Shown here piece after piece: positions 41,470 to 50,308 of a stretch of 64,000 bases of DNA (position 1 is its first letter; every line of letters begins with the position of its first letter). The DNA is from Syntrophomonas sp. (GTDB lineage Bacteria; Bacillota; Syntrophomonadia; Syntrophomonadales; Syntrophomonadaceae). The stretch covers positions 1 through 64,000 of the forward strand of contig JAENZE010000007.1 of NCBI GenBank assembly GCA_016841425.1. Direction: 5' to 3'. The notes beneath the pieces were generated by a model. The model saw nothing but the letters and a program-made list of their open reading frames with translations. It made no database searches and was not told the origin of the DNA. A program made the translations under genes and the position numbers.

Positions 41470-43581
41470 TTAGGTAAGTAGTTTTTTTACTTGGGAGATC
41501 AGTTTTACGCAGTCAGTGGTTGGGCAGCAACTATACGGCTGAGTGTTATTCTTGTCCTTACTTGCTCCCCATCTTAAAACTGGTGTATTAGGCCAGATTT
41601 CATTCAACTCCCTATCTGACTGCTCATGGAACATCTGCTCAATGATGATCACACCAGGCTGGTATCTATTTGAGATAGTTTCCAGCTCTTCCCGGCTATG
41701 AATAACAATGATATTTAAATCTGCGTTCCGGAGCGCATTTTCTACCACCCAGTTGCTGCCCAGCAAAACTACATCCACCACGTGATTTTTACCATCGAAC
41801 CCCTGGTAGGGTATTAATTCTATACGGAACTCAGCTCCACCATCAGGAACATTGCAGCAGTGTATCTGTCCGCCGTGATTATTAACAATCGCCTGTACTA
41901 CCGGTAAACCCAAACCAGTACCACGCTCCTTGGTAGTGAAGAAGGGCTGAAATAGACTTTCAAGTGCTTCTGCTGGGATTCCCGGACCAAAGTCCCGAAC
42001 GGAAATGTTTACCGATTTGTCATCCTGCTCAATGGATAATATCACTTTTCCGGGTTCTGGCATGGCCTCCAAAGCATTACGGACCAGATTTAGTATAACC
42101 TGGGTTAACTGGCCCGCATCCCCCCAGATTAATGATATAGGATTAGAATCAATAATTGTTATCTCATGCCCTCTGCTGCTTGCTTCCCCTTGCAGCAGGG
42201 GCAGCAGGTCATCCAATAGATATTTTAAGTCAATCGGCTCCAGGCTGATATTGGCTGGCCTTCCTAATAGTAAAAATTCGTTGAGGAGTCTGCTGATTCT
42301 GTCCAGTTCCCTTAATATAAGGTCAGTATAGCCGGCTATTTTGCCAGGGTCCCGTTTCTTGCTCAAGATCTGCAGTAACCCGGTGGCAGCAGACAGGGGG
42401 TTGCGAAGTTCATGAGCCAGTGACCCTACCAGGGTAGCTGTCGAAGCAAAGCGTTCGGCTCGGCGAGATGCTTCCTGCCAGCGATGAACATCGGTACGGT
42501 CGTTTATTATTATAATCCATCCGCAGGGTTCATCGTTCTCCATAAAAGGAGAGACCTGCCAATCAACCCAGCGAATTTCCTGCCCTATATTGAACCTGTC
42601 CATCTGCTCAGCAACTGAAATCCTGGTTCTGGAGATGATAGACTTTACCCATGGACCAGGCACCTGAGATATGTTGTTCCCGAGCAATTCAGATGCGGTT
42701 TTTTCTAAAAGTTCTTCCGCTAATCGGTTTGAATAAACAATCGTATGATGACGATCGATCAGCAGCAACGAACTGCCGATAGCACCCAACCATTGACTTA
42801 TCTGGCTCTGCATCAGTTTAAATAAATTTTCAATCTCAAGCAGTATAGAGCATTCCTGCGCTAATAAAGGCAGCAATTGCCCGGCTTCTTTGGGTTCAAC
42901 GGGATTGATCACCGCTAATCGGCCAATCGAACTACCCCCGTACAGATCTTCAGCTATTACCAAAACCTGGTCTTCATGCTGTAGTAAACGGTTCATATCA
43001 CCTTTGGAATATCGTTTCACTTGCCCATCAATGGCTATCTCTAACTGGCTTGCCTCAGCATCCAGCAGTATTATAGCTGCGCTTAATACCAGATCAAATG
43101 CCTTATCCACTGCACTATCATCACCCTGAAACAGCGACAGGGTAATCCTATTCATTTGCCTGAGCATGGAAAGCTCAATTACTCGATGTTCAGCTTGGAT
43201 TCCGTCCTGCAGGCAATGATAGAAATTGGACAAAAGCTCACAGGCGACTTCAGCTCGATGGTCAAACGTTGAACTGCCAGAAATCTTATGGCAGGAGCAG
43301 TCCCGCACCACAATATACAGCATTTCATTAATAGCAGTATACATGGCCGGGGAACCGTCTTCCAGCTCAAATTTGGACAAATTGCTTGTAGCCCGCCCGG
43401 CTATGGATTTTTTATATTCAATGGGCTGGGAACACTTTGGACATATTTCCGGTACCTGGATATGCTGGTCGTCTGCTGAGTGCAGCGAAATGCCCAAATG
43501 CATACCGCTGGCCACACTGTTAACAAATTCGAGCCAGCGTTGGGAAGCAAATGATTGCCGATGTGCTTGTATACACTTCAT
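41470..43581 (-). CDS. PAS-containing sensor histidine kinase with degenerate receiver-like tail
   Basis: A 703-residue protein. The N-terminal ~130 residues contain ICPKCSQPIEY and VRDCSCHKIS, a possible zinc or redox site. A GAF-like region follows, then a PAS domain (SSLLLIDRHHTIVYSNRLAE), HisKA with the phosphorylated His in SLAHELRNPLSAATGLLQIL, and a HATPase with NLVRNALEAM, DFGPGIP and KERGTGLGLPVV. The last ~100 residues (VDVVLLGSNWVVENALRNAD ...) fold like a receiver but lack the phosphoacceptor Asp, so the tail is probably a pseudoreceiver. No transmembrane helices, so a cytoplasmic sensor. It follows the KaiC-like gene by 20 bp. Confidence 0.88.
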   Translation of the reverse strand: MKCIQAHRQSFASQRWLEFVNSVASGMHLGISLHSADDQHIQVPEICPKCSQPIEYKKSIAGRATSNLSKFELEDGSPAMYTAINEMLYIVVRDCSCHKISGSSTFDHRAEVACELLSNFYHCLQDGIQAEHRVIELSMLRQMNRITLSLFQGDDSAVDKAFDLVLSAAIILLDAEASQLEIAIDGQVKRYSKGDMNRLLQHEDQVLVIAEDLYGGSSIGRLAVINPVEPKEAGQLLPLLAQECSILLEIENLFKLMQSQISQWLGAIGSSLLLIDRHHTIVYSNRLAEELLEKTASELLGNNISQVPGPWVKSIISRTRISVAEQMDRFNIGQEIRWVDWQVSPFMENDEPCGWIIIINDRTDVHRWQEASRRAERFASTATLVGSLAHELRNPLSAATGLLQILSKKRDPGKIAGYTDLILRELDRISRLLNEFLLLGRPANISLEPIDLKYLLDDLLPLLQGEASSRGHEITIIDSNPISLIWGDAGQLTQVILNLVRNALEAMPEPGKVILSIEQDDKSVNISVRDFGPGIPAEALESLFQPFFTTKERGTGLGLPVVQAIVNNHGGQIHCCNVPDGGAEFRIELIPYQGFDGKNHVVDVVLLGSNWVVENALRNADLNIIVIHSREELETISNRYQPGVIIIEQMFHEQSDRELNEIWPNTPVLRWGASKDKNNTQPYSCCPTTDCVKLISQVKKLLT

Positions 43582-43601
43582 GTGAAGGTTCTCCCTAAAA
43601 A

Positions 43602-44972
43602 TTACTTAATAGTTACCCCCGAATTATTGATTACAATTTCCCCCAGTACATGAGAATGAGAACTGCCGCGCATTTTGACGATGCGCAGATACGGTTTATA
43701 CATGGATTCCTGTTCTATATGTTTGATTAAAATCAGGTTGTCGGATATATAGCTGATTCCATGTTTGGTCAGTCCAGCCATCTGGCTGGAGGATGATTCA
43801 TGGGTGAGTAGAATACTGGTTCCCTGGGTTTTGAGATAATCACAAAGGGACCATATATAATCAGTGTATTTAATCTTATCGATCATTCCTACTTCAAAAG
43901 AAGAAATAGAATCAATAATAACCCTGGTAGCTCCAATTTTTTTGACCAATTGCTGGATATCATAAACATGTTCGTCAATATTTAATTCAATAGGAGACAT
44001 AAATAGAATTGTCATTATTCCTGTATCAATAAAAGGCTGCAGGTTCAGTCCCAAATTGGAGGCGTTCCGAAGCAGTTGAGCCGGATTCTCCTCAAAGGAA
44101 ACATAGATCGCACTTTCCCCAGCTAATAACCCGGTATGCGCAAAATTTAAAGCTATGACGGTCTTACCGGTCCCCGGACCACCTGAAACCAGGGTAGTAG
44201 TGGCAAATGGGATACCGCCTCCCATCATGTTATCCAAGCCCTCAATACCTGATGAGAGCCTGGCACCGGAGCACGGATATTGCTGGGTACTTACCAACGG
44301 GTTCACACGCGTAAACATTTCTATACCATGCTCAGATATGGTGAAGGCATTTTCTCCAGCGGCATATTTGGTACCCCTCATTTTTAGAATACGCAGGAAA
44401 CGCTGCTGGTATCTCCTTTCTTCACTACCGCTCAGATAAATAATTCCATCGGCGATGGCACTCTCAGGACGAATTTCTATATCCTCCTCCGAGTAGTCAC
44501 CTATAAGGATAGTAGTACATCCCCAGGTGGATAACCTGCTGGTCAAATCCAGAAGAAACTCACGGGTATCAATCAATGATCCAATGATTTCCGCAAAAGT
44601 CTTAATTGTATCAATAACCAGGAGACTCGGCCGATGGGTCTTAAGCAGATTATCCACCACGCTCAAGGCTTGCCTGTACCCATTGGTTCTCAGGGGACTG
44701 CCCAAATCAGCATATATCACCGAGGATTGAATTTTCTCTATGTCAAAATAATCAAATTCCTGTTGAAATCGTAAAACTTTATGCTGCGGCTCACTCAATG
44801 TAGTCAGGTAAATACACTTGAAATCTTCTGAGGCATTATTAAACATCATCTGGTGAGCGAGAATCGTTTTCCCAGCCCCGGGATGGCCTACGATCATGAT
44901 AGTGGCGCCTTCTGGAATACCTCCTTGCAGGATGGTATCCAGGTTCTCAATACCAGTGGCGATCCGGTTCAT
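43602..44972 (-). CDS. KaiC-like double RecA-domain ATPase
   Basis: A 456-residue protein with two KaiC-type domains. Domain 1 has Walker A GHPGAGKTILAHQM and Walker B-like SLLVIDTIKTFAEI; domain 2 has GGPGTGKTVIALNFA and RVIIDSISSFEVG. Domain 2 keeps the catalytic Glu pair (VSFEENPAQLL), while domain 1 reads LTTLSEPQHKVLRF, so one domain may be inactive for hydrolysis. KaiC homologues outside cyanobacteria act in stress or signalling modules. The gene is sandwiched between a 102-residue protein and a histidine kinase, with a response regulator opposite. Confidence 0.88.
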   Translation of the reverse strand: MNRIATGIENLDTILQGGIPEGATIMIVGHPGAGKTILAHQMMFNNASEDFKCIYLTTLSEPQHKVLRFQQEFDYFDIEKIQSSVIYADLGSPLRTNGYRQALSVVDNLLKTHRPSLLVIDTIKTFAEIIGSLIDTREFLLDLTSRLSTWGCTTILIGDYSEEDIEIRPESAIADGIIYLSGSEERRYQQRFLRILKMRGTKYAAGENAFTISEHGIEMFTRVNPLVSTQQYPCSGARLSSGIEGLDNMMGGGIPFATTTLVSGGPGTGKTVIALNFAHTGLLAGESAIYVSFEENPAQLLRNASNLGLNLQPFIDTGIMTILFMSPIELNIDEHVYDIQQLVKKIGATRVIIDSISSFEVGMIDKIKYTDYIWSLCDYLKTQGTSILLTHESSSSQMAGLTKHGISYISDNLILIKHIEQESMYKPYLRIVKMRGSSHSHVLGEIVINNSGVTIK

Positions 44973-45280
44973 CAGCTTACCCCCATACTTCCTTCTAGAT
45001 TGCCGGCCAGGCGCTGGGCTATCTGGTCGCCCAGTAAACGGCTCAGGGTGGCCACTACCATCATGTGAAATTCATGAAATATTAATTCTGCTCGGTCGGG
45101 ATCCAAGCTATCCAGGGCCTCCACATTAATTCTGTCTTCGGCAAAATAAATTAGATCCGCTTCCTGGTATTTTTGTCTGGTCTGCCATAGAGCATGTTCC
45201 ACAACCAGAGCCATTACGTGAACCCCTAAGGCTTCCGCTATATGCGCAAACATTGTATCCGTTAATATCTGGTAAGACAT
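44972..45280 (-). CDS. small protein of the KaiC/histidine kinase operon
   Basis: A 102-residue soluble, mostly helical protein containing FAHIAEALGVHVMALVVEHA and ELIFHEFHMMVVATLSRLLG. I do not recognise it. Its stop shares a base with the KaiC-like ATG (TGATG), so expression is coupled. It may be an adaptor for the ATPase or kinase (inference). Confidence 0.7.
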   Translation of the reverse strand: MSYQILTDTMFAHIAEALGVHVMALVVEHALWQTRQKYQEADLIYFAEDRINVEALDSLDPDRAELIFHEFHMMVVATLSRLLGDQIAQRLAGNLEGSMGVS

Positions 45281-45454
45281 AATTATACCTCTCCCCTATC
45301 TATCTACCCTGAAGTAAACTTAATCCTAATCGTGTTTTATTGTCAAGGTAAATTATTCCATATTATTGGCAAATAGGGACAAATTTTGCACCCATCCGGT
45401 GCTATACTGATACAAAAGTATCTGGTTAATATAGTAGAAATGGGGGATATGTTT

Positions 45455-45814
45455 ATGGCATTAGTCCTGGTGGTGGAAGATGAACCGGGGATTCGGATGG
45501 TTCTGGATCTTTCATTAACTGGTGAGGGTCATCAGGTGGAAACTCTGAAAAATGGTCTGCTAGCTCGGGATAGGCTGACCCACTCTCCGCTTCCGGATAT
45601 CTTAATAGCGGATTTGAACTTGCCTGGATTAAGCGGAAGTTGCTTAGTAGAATATGTTCATGCTCATCCTGATTTGAGAAATATCCCGGTAATTCTTATG
45701 ACCGGTGGTATTCCAGACTTGATTAGCTTGCCATCTGATCATTTCAACGTAATACTGGAGAAACCTTTCGATTTGGACGAACTCAACGGATATGTGGGGC
45801 TGCTCACGCAGTAG
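45455..45814 (+). CDS. single-domain response regulator
   Basis: A 119-residue receiver domain. It has the acidic pair in LVVEDEPGIRMVL, phosphoacceptor Asp in DILIADLNLPGLSG, the Thr position in VILMTGG and the conserved Lys in VILEKPFDLDEL. No output domain, so CheY-like signalling, probably with the divergent histidine kinase/KaiC-like operon. ATG 45455 or 45449 both follow GGGGGAT; an upstream frame from 45386 is rejected. Confidence 0.85.
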   Translation: MALVLVVEDEPGIRMVLDLSLTGEGHQVETLKNGLLARDRLTHSPLPDILIADLNLPGLSGSCLVEYVHAHPDLRNIPVILMTGGIPDLISLPSDHFNVILEKPFDLDELNGYVGLLTQ

Positions 45815-45902
45815 CAGGCATGGGACGGCTTTTGCCTGCATGTTAAGTGGAGAGGACTCGGCATAATACTGTGCATGCATAGAGACGGCCTTTTTGCCTG
45901 CA
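45814..45902. repeat. palindrome pair starting at a stop codon (tag GCAGGCA)
   Basis: GCAGGCATGGGACGGCTTTT plus GCCTGC begins on the last base of the response regulator stop codon. A second copy, GCATGCATAGAGACGGCC plus TTTTTGCCTGC, ends at about 45901. The rest of 45903-46113 shows no gene. Confidence 0.8.
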
Positions 45903-46113
45903 CTATTTGCTGTGCTCAACCGTATTTTTATTTATTCCAAGCAGTTCCACAGTATTTGGCTGGGATAAGTGCAGTTTCGGTTCGCAGATAACCAATAACT
46001 TCGCTCAGTTAGTGTTGTCCTGCTTTATCTGAACGATTCCTTAATAAATGCGTTGTTTGCTAAATATGCCTTAAGGCAGGCTTTACCTTCCTTTGCAATG
46101 CGAGTTCTCCTAG

Positions 46114-47271
46114 TCAATATCTGGAAAAGGTGTCCGATCCAAGGCTCATTATTCTCAGGGCACGGGCGGTGGCATCGGTCAGGAGTTCACCGGCCCGGGC
46201 GATGGATTCCTCCAGGCTGATGGGTCCGGGAGCCATGGTCATGATGGCGTCAATTCCGGCTTCATAGACGTTTTCTGCCCCGGATCCGATCTGCCCTACT
46301 ATGGCCAGTACCGGCAGGTCATATTTTTTAGCCAGCCGGGCTACTCCAACCGGCACTTTGCCGAACAGGCTCTGGGCGTTGATGCTGCCCTCGCCAGTTA
46401 TAACCAGGTCGGCGCCGGCAGCTAATATTTCTTCGAAGCCCAGGAGTTCGAATATCAGCTGGATACCGGAACACAGCTTTCCCCCGATAAAGGCCATCAA
46501 ACCTGCCCCCAGACCACCTGCTGCCCCAGAACCGGGGATGTCATGCACCTGTATACCCAGGTCGCGTTCCAGGACTTTCGCTAATTTGACCAGGGCTTTA
46601 TCCAGTAATGGCAGCATCTCCAGAGTGGCACCCTTCTGAGGTCCATATACATAAGCAGCACCATTCAGACCGTATAATGGGTTTTCAACATCACAGGCCA
46701 CCAAAACCTCGCACTTGGCCAGACGGGGATCAAGCTCAGACATATCTATTCTGTTGAGTTTGAGCAATCCCTGGGCACCGGGGCCGATGTCTCTGCCCTT
46801 TTTATCCAACAGTTTTATTCCCAGAGCCTGAGCCATGCCTGCACCGCCATCGTTGGTAGCGCTGCCGCCTATACCGATGATCAAACGGTCACATCCGGCA
46901 TTCAAGGCCTCCAAAATCAATTCCCCGGTTCCGCGGGTGGTGGTAAGAAGTGGATTGCGATCGCTGCGGGGCACTAGGGGCAGTCCAGAGGCAGCAGCCA
47001 TTTCAATTACCGCGGTCCGCGAATCATTCAGTATACCATAGCGAGCCTGTATGGCATCATCCAGGGGACCGCTAACCGGACTGTCTAATAATTTACCTCC
47101 AACCGCATTGATAAGTGATTCGGTTAAGCCCTCTCCCCCATCTGCCAGGGGTATCTGAATGACCTGGGCAGCAGGATATATATTTTTAATGCCTTCCGTT
47201 ATCCTCTGGGCTACCTGGCTGGCGTTCAGGCTTTCTTTAAATGAATCTGGAGCTACAATAATACGCACCAT
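46114..47271 (-). CDS. glxK: glycerate kinase (GarK/GlxK family)
   Basis: A 385-residue protein. IIVAPDSFKESLNASQVA at the N-terminus, PLADGGEGLTESL, IGIGGSATNDGGAGMAQALG, GSGAAGGLGAGLMAF and LVITGEGSINAQSLFGKVP are the family motifs in order. It phosphorylates D-glycerate with ATP to 2-phosphoglycerate (GarK type). The start is ATG 47271 or GTG 47277, both near AGGAGGAAG. Confidence 0.92.
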   Translation of the reverse strand: MVRIIVAPDSFKESLNASQVAQRITEGIKNIYPAAQVIQIPLADGGEGLTESLINAVGGKLLDSPVSGPLDDAIQARYGILNDSRTAVIEMAAASGLPLVPRSDRNPLLTTTRGTGELILEALNAGCDRLIIGIGGSATNDGGAGMAQALGIKLLDKKGRDIGPGAQGLLKLNRIDMSELDPRLAKCEVLVACDVENPLYGLNGAAYVYGPQKGATLEMLPLLDKALVKLAKVLERDLGIQVHDIPGSGAAGGLGAGLMAFIGGKLCSGIQLIFELLGFEEILAAGADLVITGEGSINAQSLFGKVPVGVARLAKKYDLPVLAIVGQIGSGAENVYEAGIDAIMTMAPGPISLEESIARAGELLTDATARALRIMSLGSDTFSRY

Positions 47272-47385
47272 ATTCACCTTCCTCCTATATTAATTCAGCT
47301 TTGAAAGCCGATAAATACGTCCCTACTTTTATTTTACTAATATTCTCGAGAAAAGATGACAAAGCGGAACCATCCATCCTCACTG

Positions 47386-48669
47386 TCATCTCCAGTAGCG
47401 GCGGAAGAGAGGGGAGCCCTGCATATGAGAAGGATGAGACTGGTTTTCACGTATCATCCGGGATACCAGTTCTGCTTCCTGAGCCCAGGCGGTTTCCATA
47501 ATCTTTTCCATTTGGTAGTAATTGCCTTTTTCCATACCCTGGACCATCTGCATCCATTCCTCTTCCAGCTTATCTCTTGCTTCTATATAGGTTGATAGAT
47601 CCGGTATCTGCTGCCGAAGTATCATTCTATAGAGCTCCGCTCTTCTTTCCCAGAAGGCCAGGGCTCTATCTGAGTCCTCTTCTATAAAAGGAATATCTTC
47701 ATGGTCTGTCAACCACAGGGGTTTAAAGATGCTCACACAGGGGGTGGGGCTGCCAGTGACCCAGTATGTGCACTGCTCTTTATCCAGTGATGCCACATAG
47801 CTGCCGGTGGTGTGGTCGCCGATGATTCCTCCTCCATGCATACAAATGCTTTTCAGGCAGGAGCGCCGGAACTGTTTTCCTTCCAGGGAAGGATGGTGGG
47901 CGCGCAGGATGCTTTTCATGAGCTGTACGTCAATCTTTCCCCAGTTCTTTTCCAGAACTGATTGGCTATAAGCCTGACGTTGCTTGGACCCGCTGAAATG
48001 TGTAAACAGGGTGTCACTGTAGCAGCGGGCAAAATCAAAATCCTGCTCTGATTTACACCATTTCCGCTCTATGGCATGCTGGATCAATCGTGGATGGGCC
48101 TTATCGAAGGATTTGCCGATAGACAAGCAATTGGAAATGCTGCGTACGTCTTTTACTCTTTCGGCGGCCCAATATTCCCCTGCGGTTTCTAACACCCAGG
48201 CTGATTCCAAATCTGCTATCAGAAAGGAATTATGATAGTAAAATGGCTTTTGATACCCGCAATTGCCTCCTTGTTCATACTGCTGAAGTAAAGAAGTAAT
48301 GAAGTCCACCGCTTCCAGGCTGCTCTTACACCTCTCCAGGGCCAGCCTGATCATATCCATACCTGTCAATCCGTATTTAGCATATTTTTCCAGGGTGAAT
48401 ACCGCTTCATTTCCTATGTTAAGACCGTATTCGTTGCCTCCCATTTCACAGCCCCAGATCCAGGCGGGTTTAAGAAGAAATACCTCGTAGGTAAGCTCGC
48501 TCTGATCAACTTCGATATATGTACATTTTACTTTTTCCCCGGCAGGGTATTCTTTCCGAGGGATGCGTACGATGATATGAGGCTCCCGGGGCTGACGGTC
48601 ACTGTTCTTGGCGAAAAGCACACACCCGTCACGGGTTGCTGTACCAAGGGCCACCATGGTGTCACACAT
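47386..48669 (-). CDS. C69-family peptidase / secernin-like Ntn hydrolase
   Basis: A 427-residue protein. MCDTMVALGTATRDGCVLFA begins with the Cys2 that becomes the N-terminal nucleophile in C69 dipeptidases and secernins. AKNSDRQPREPH, GGNEYGLNIGNEAVFT and CMHGGGIIGDHTTGSYVASL are family segments. It is predicted to cleave dipeptides; secernins may act otherwise. It lies about 110 bp from glxK on the same strand. Confidence 0.85.
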   Translation of the reverse strand: MCDTMVALGTATRDGCVLFAKNSDRQPREPHIIVRIPRKEYPAGEKVKCTYIEVDQSELTYEVFLLKPAWIWGCEMGGNEYGLNIGNEAVFTLEKYAKYGLTGMDMIRLALERCKSSLEAVDFITSLLQQYEQGGNCGYQKPFYYHNSFLIADLESAWVLETAGEYWAAERVKDVRSISNCLSIGKSFDKAHPRLIQHAIERKWCKSEQDFDFARCYSDTLFTHFSGSKQRQAYSQSVLEKNWGKIDVQLMKSILRAHHPSLEGKQFRRSCLKSICMHGGGIIGDHTTGSYVASLDKEQCTYWVTGSPTPCVSIFKPLWLTDHEDIPFIEEDSDRALAFWERRAELYRMILRQQIPDLSTYIEARDKLEEEWMQMVQGMEKGNYYQMEKIMETAWAQEAELVSRMIRENQSHPSHMQGSPLFRRYWR

Positions 48670-49262
48670 AATAAAAATCCCCCTTCTCTGATAAATTGAT
48701 TATACCCCAGAGAAGGAGGTAGTACTTAATCTAAATTGTCTATTTTTTAAGTATTTTGTCGTTTGGGCCAGAATAATCTTGGTGCTGTCTTGGGACGTTT
48801 CCAAATTGTCATCTTTTCCAGACAAATAAGAAACCAGACTGCACAGTACTCGAATTGCTGAGTTAACCTGGCAGCAAAGAAAAAGCTTCCCCGCAGTAGG
48901 CAAAACGTCCCCAGCTTCCTTATTTAGATAGCTCACTGACATCGATAATCTGCCAGTTGCTGTCCTTCATAACCAGGTACAGGGTCTGCCTGGCTATCAC
49001 CTCGGTCTAGATTGTAACTGTCAGCCATATCGCAAAAACAGCGGTTATTATATAGAAAGCTTTTCTTAGTTTCATAAATACTCCTGTCCCCTGTATTAAT
49101 ATATTATAATGCTGGCATTTAATGTATATGCCTTCCTAATTACAGATTATATATTATTTCTGCTTAGAATGTCATGGTGAGAAGGTAACAAAAACCAAAT
49201 TCAGCCTTTTGTCTATCTCTATGGAACCACTCTTAAGTTTTGTATTCTCTATCTTCTCCTCG
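48670..49262. other. ~590-bp gap without a supported gene
   Basis: It contains a fragment with AACGTCCCC (about 48903-48911) and AT-rich sequence. An 80-codon minus-strand frame at 48700-48942 has no Shine-Dalgarno sequence and no recognisable protein. Confidence 0.5.
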
Positions 49263-49514
49263 GTGGACAAGGGGACGGTTCTCTTGTCCACTTTAATCGT
49301 GGATCAGACTGCCTTCGGACCTGGGGTCACAAATTATTCCTTCCAGCTTGGGCAGTTTTGGGTTTGCTTTCCCTGGCAGAGAATGAATTATCTGCTACCC
49401 TCGAAGGAGCTCATGTCGGTTCTCTCCTTCTAAATTCGGCTGCTTTTCACTAATTTCAGCCGTTTACTTCTTCAAGGGCGCAAAGGTGGACAAGAGAACC
49501 GTCCCCTTGTCCAC
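49263..49514. mobile_element. MITE-like element with palindromic termini, copy A
   Basis: 252 bp. The left end GTGGACAAGGGGACGGTTCT plus CTTGTCCAC and the right end GTGGACAAGAGAACCGTCCC plus CTTGTCCAC are each palindromic and are inverted relative to each other. The ~195-bp interior is nearly identical to copy B. No transposase is encoded. It lies just downstream of uspA. Confidence 0.85.
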
Positions 49515-49528
49515 TTCTGCTTGCTGCT

Positions 49529-49972
49529 TTATGGTTTGTACACGATAACCGGGCAATGGCCCTGGTGCAGGACTCGATTGCTTACACTACCCAGGACAAT
49601 TTCCTTGGCGGGAGTCAGACCCCGGCTGCCCATTATGATGAGATCATAGTTTCCCTGCTCTGCTAACTGAAGTATTCTCTCGCCCGGATGTCCTGTTTCT
49701 ATAACGAATTCTGCCGTCAGGTTCTGCTGTTGGAGAATCTGTTTGCTGCGATTGAATACTCCTGCGTTTTTGGTATATATGTGCCTTTCATCACGGTAAT
49801 CATCCAACAGCCGGGTGTTAATGATGTTAATCCCTTCTTTTTTAGCAATATCAACAATATGAACGAGGGTAAGGGACTCACCCATCCCTTTGGTAATAAA
49901 TTGTGCTGCTAGTTTCACTGCTCCCAGAGCATATTCGGAATCATCCAGCGGTACTAGTATCTTTTTATACAT
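49529..49972 (-). CDS. universal stress protein (UspA family)
   Basis: A 147-residue protein. KKILVPLDDSEYALGAVKLA at the N-terminus and the ATP-binding motif IIMGSRGLTPAKEIVLGSVS followed by NRVLHQGHCPVIV are classic for the ATP-binding Usp class. Start ATG behind GGGAGGTATAAAT. The gene is flanked on both sides by near-identical MITE-like elements. Confidence 0.92.
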   Translation of the reverse strand: MYKKILVPLDDSEYALGAVKLAAQFITKGMGESLTLVHIVDIAKKEGINIINTRLLDDYRDERHIYTKNAGVFNRSKQILQQQNLTAEFVIETGHPGERILQLAEQGNYDLIIMGSRGLTPAKEIVLGSVSNRVLHQGHCPVIVYKP

Positions 49973-50059
49973 ATTTATACCTCCCGATATATTACTGATC
50001 AGTAATACAGTTTCAATTTTGCACAGCAGAGAATTACTTCTTTGTGTCTACTCACCGGA

Positions 50060-50308
50060 GTGGACAAGGGGACGGTTCTCCTGTCCACTTTGGCTGTGGC
50101 CCAAGCCTTCGGACCTGGGGTCACAAATTATTCCTTCCAGCTTGGGCAGTTTTGGGTTTGCTTTCCCTGGCAGAGAATGAATTATCTGCTACCCTCGAAG
50201 GAGCTCATGTCGGTTCTCTCCTTCTAAATTCGGCTGCTTTTCACTAGTTTCAGCCGTTTACTTCTTCAAGGGCGCAAGGGTGGACAAGAGAACCGTCCCC
50301 TTGTCCAC
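50060..50308. mobile_element. MITE-like element with palindromic termini, copy B
   Basis: 249 bp, the same structure and orientation as copy A. The main difference is a short block after the left palindrome (TTTGGCTGTGGCCCAAGCC against TTTAATCGTGGATCAGACTGCC). Its right end overlaps the 3' end of the DUF362 gene. Confidence 0.85.

Noticed and set aside
48700-48942. 80-codon minus-strand frame
   Set aside because: No start signal, no recognisable domain, partly repeat sequence.
49209-49433. Frames inside the 250-bp elements (also at 50042-50247)
   Set aside because: Duplicated because the element is duplicated; no start signals, and the interiors differ by indels at one end.
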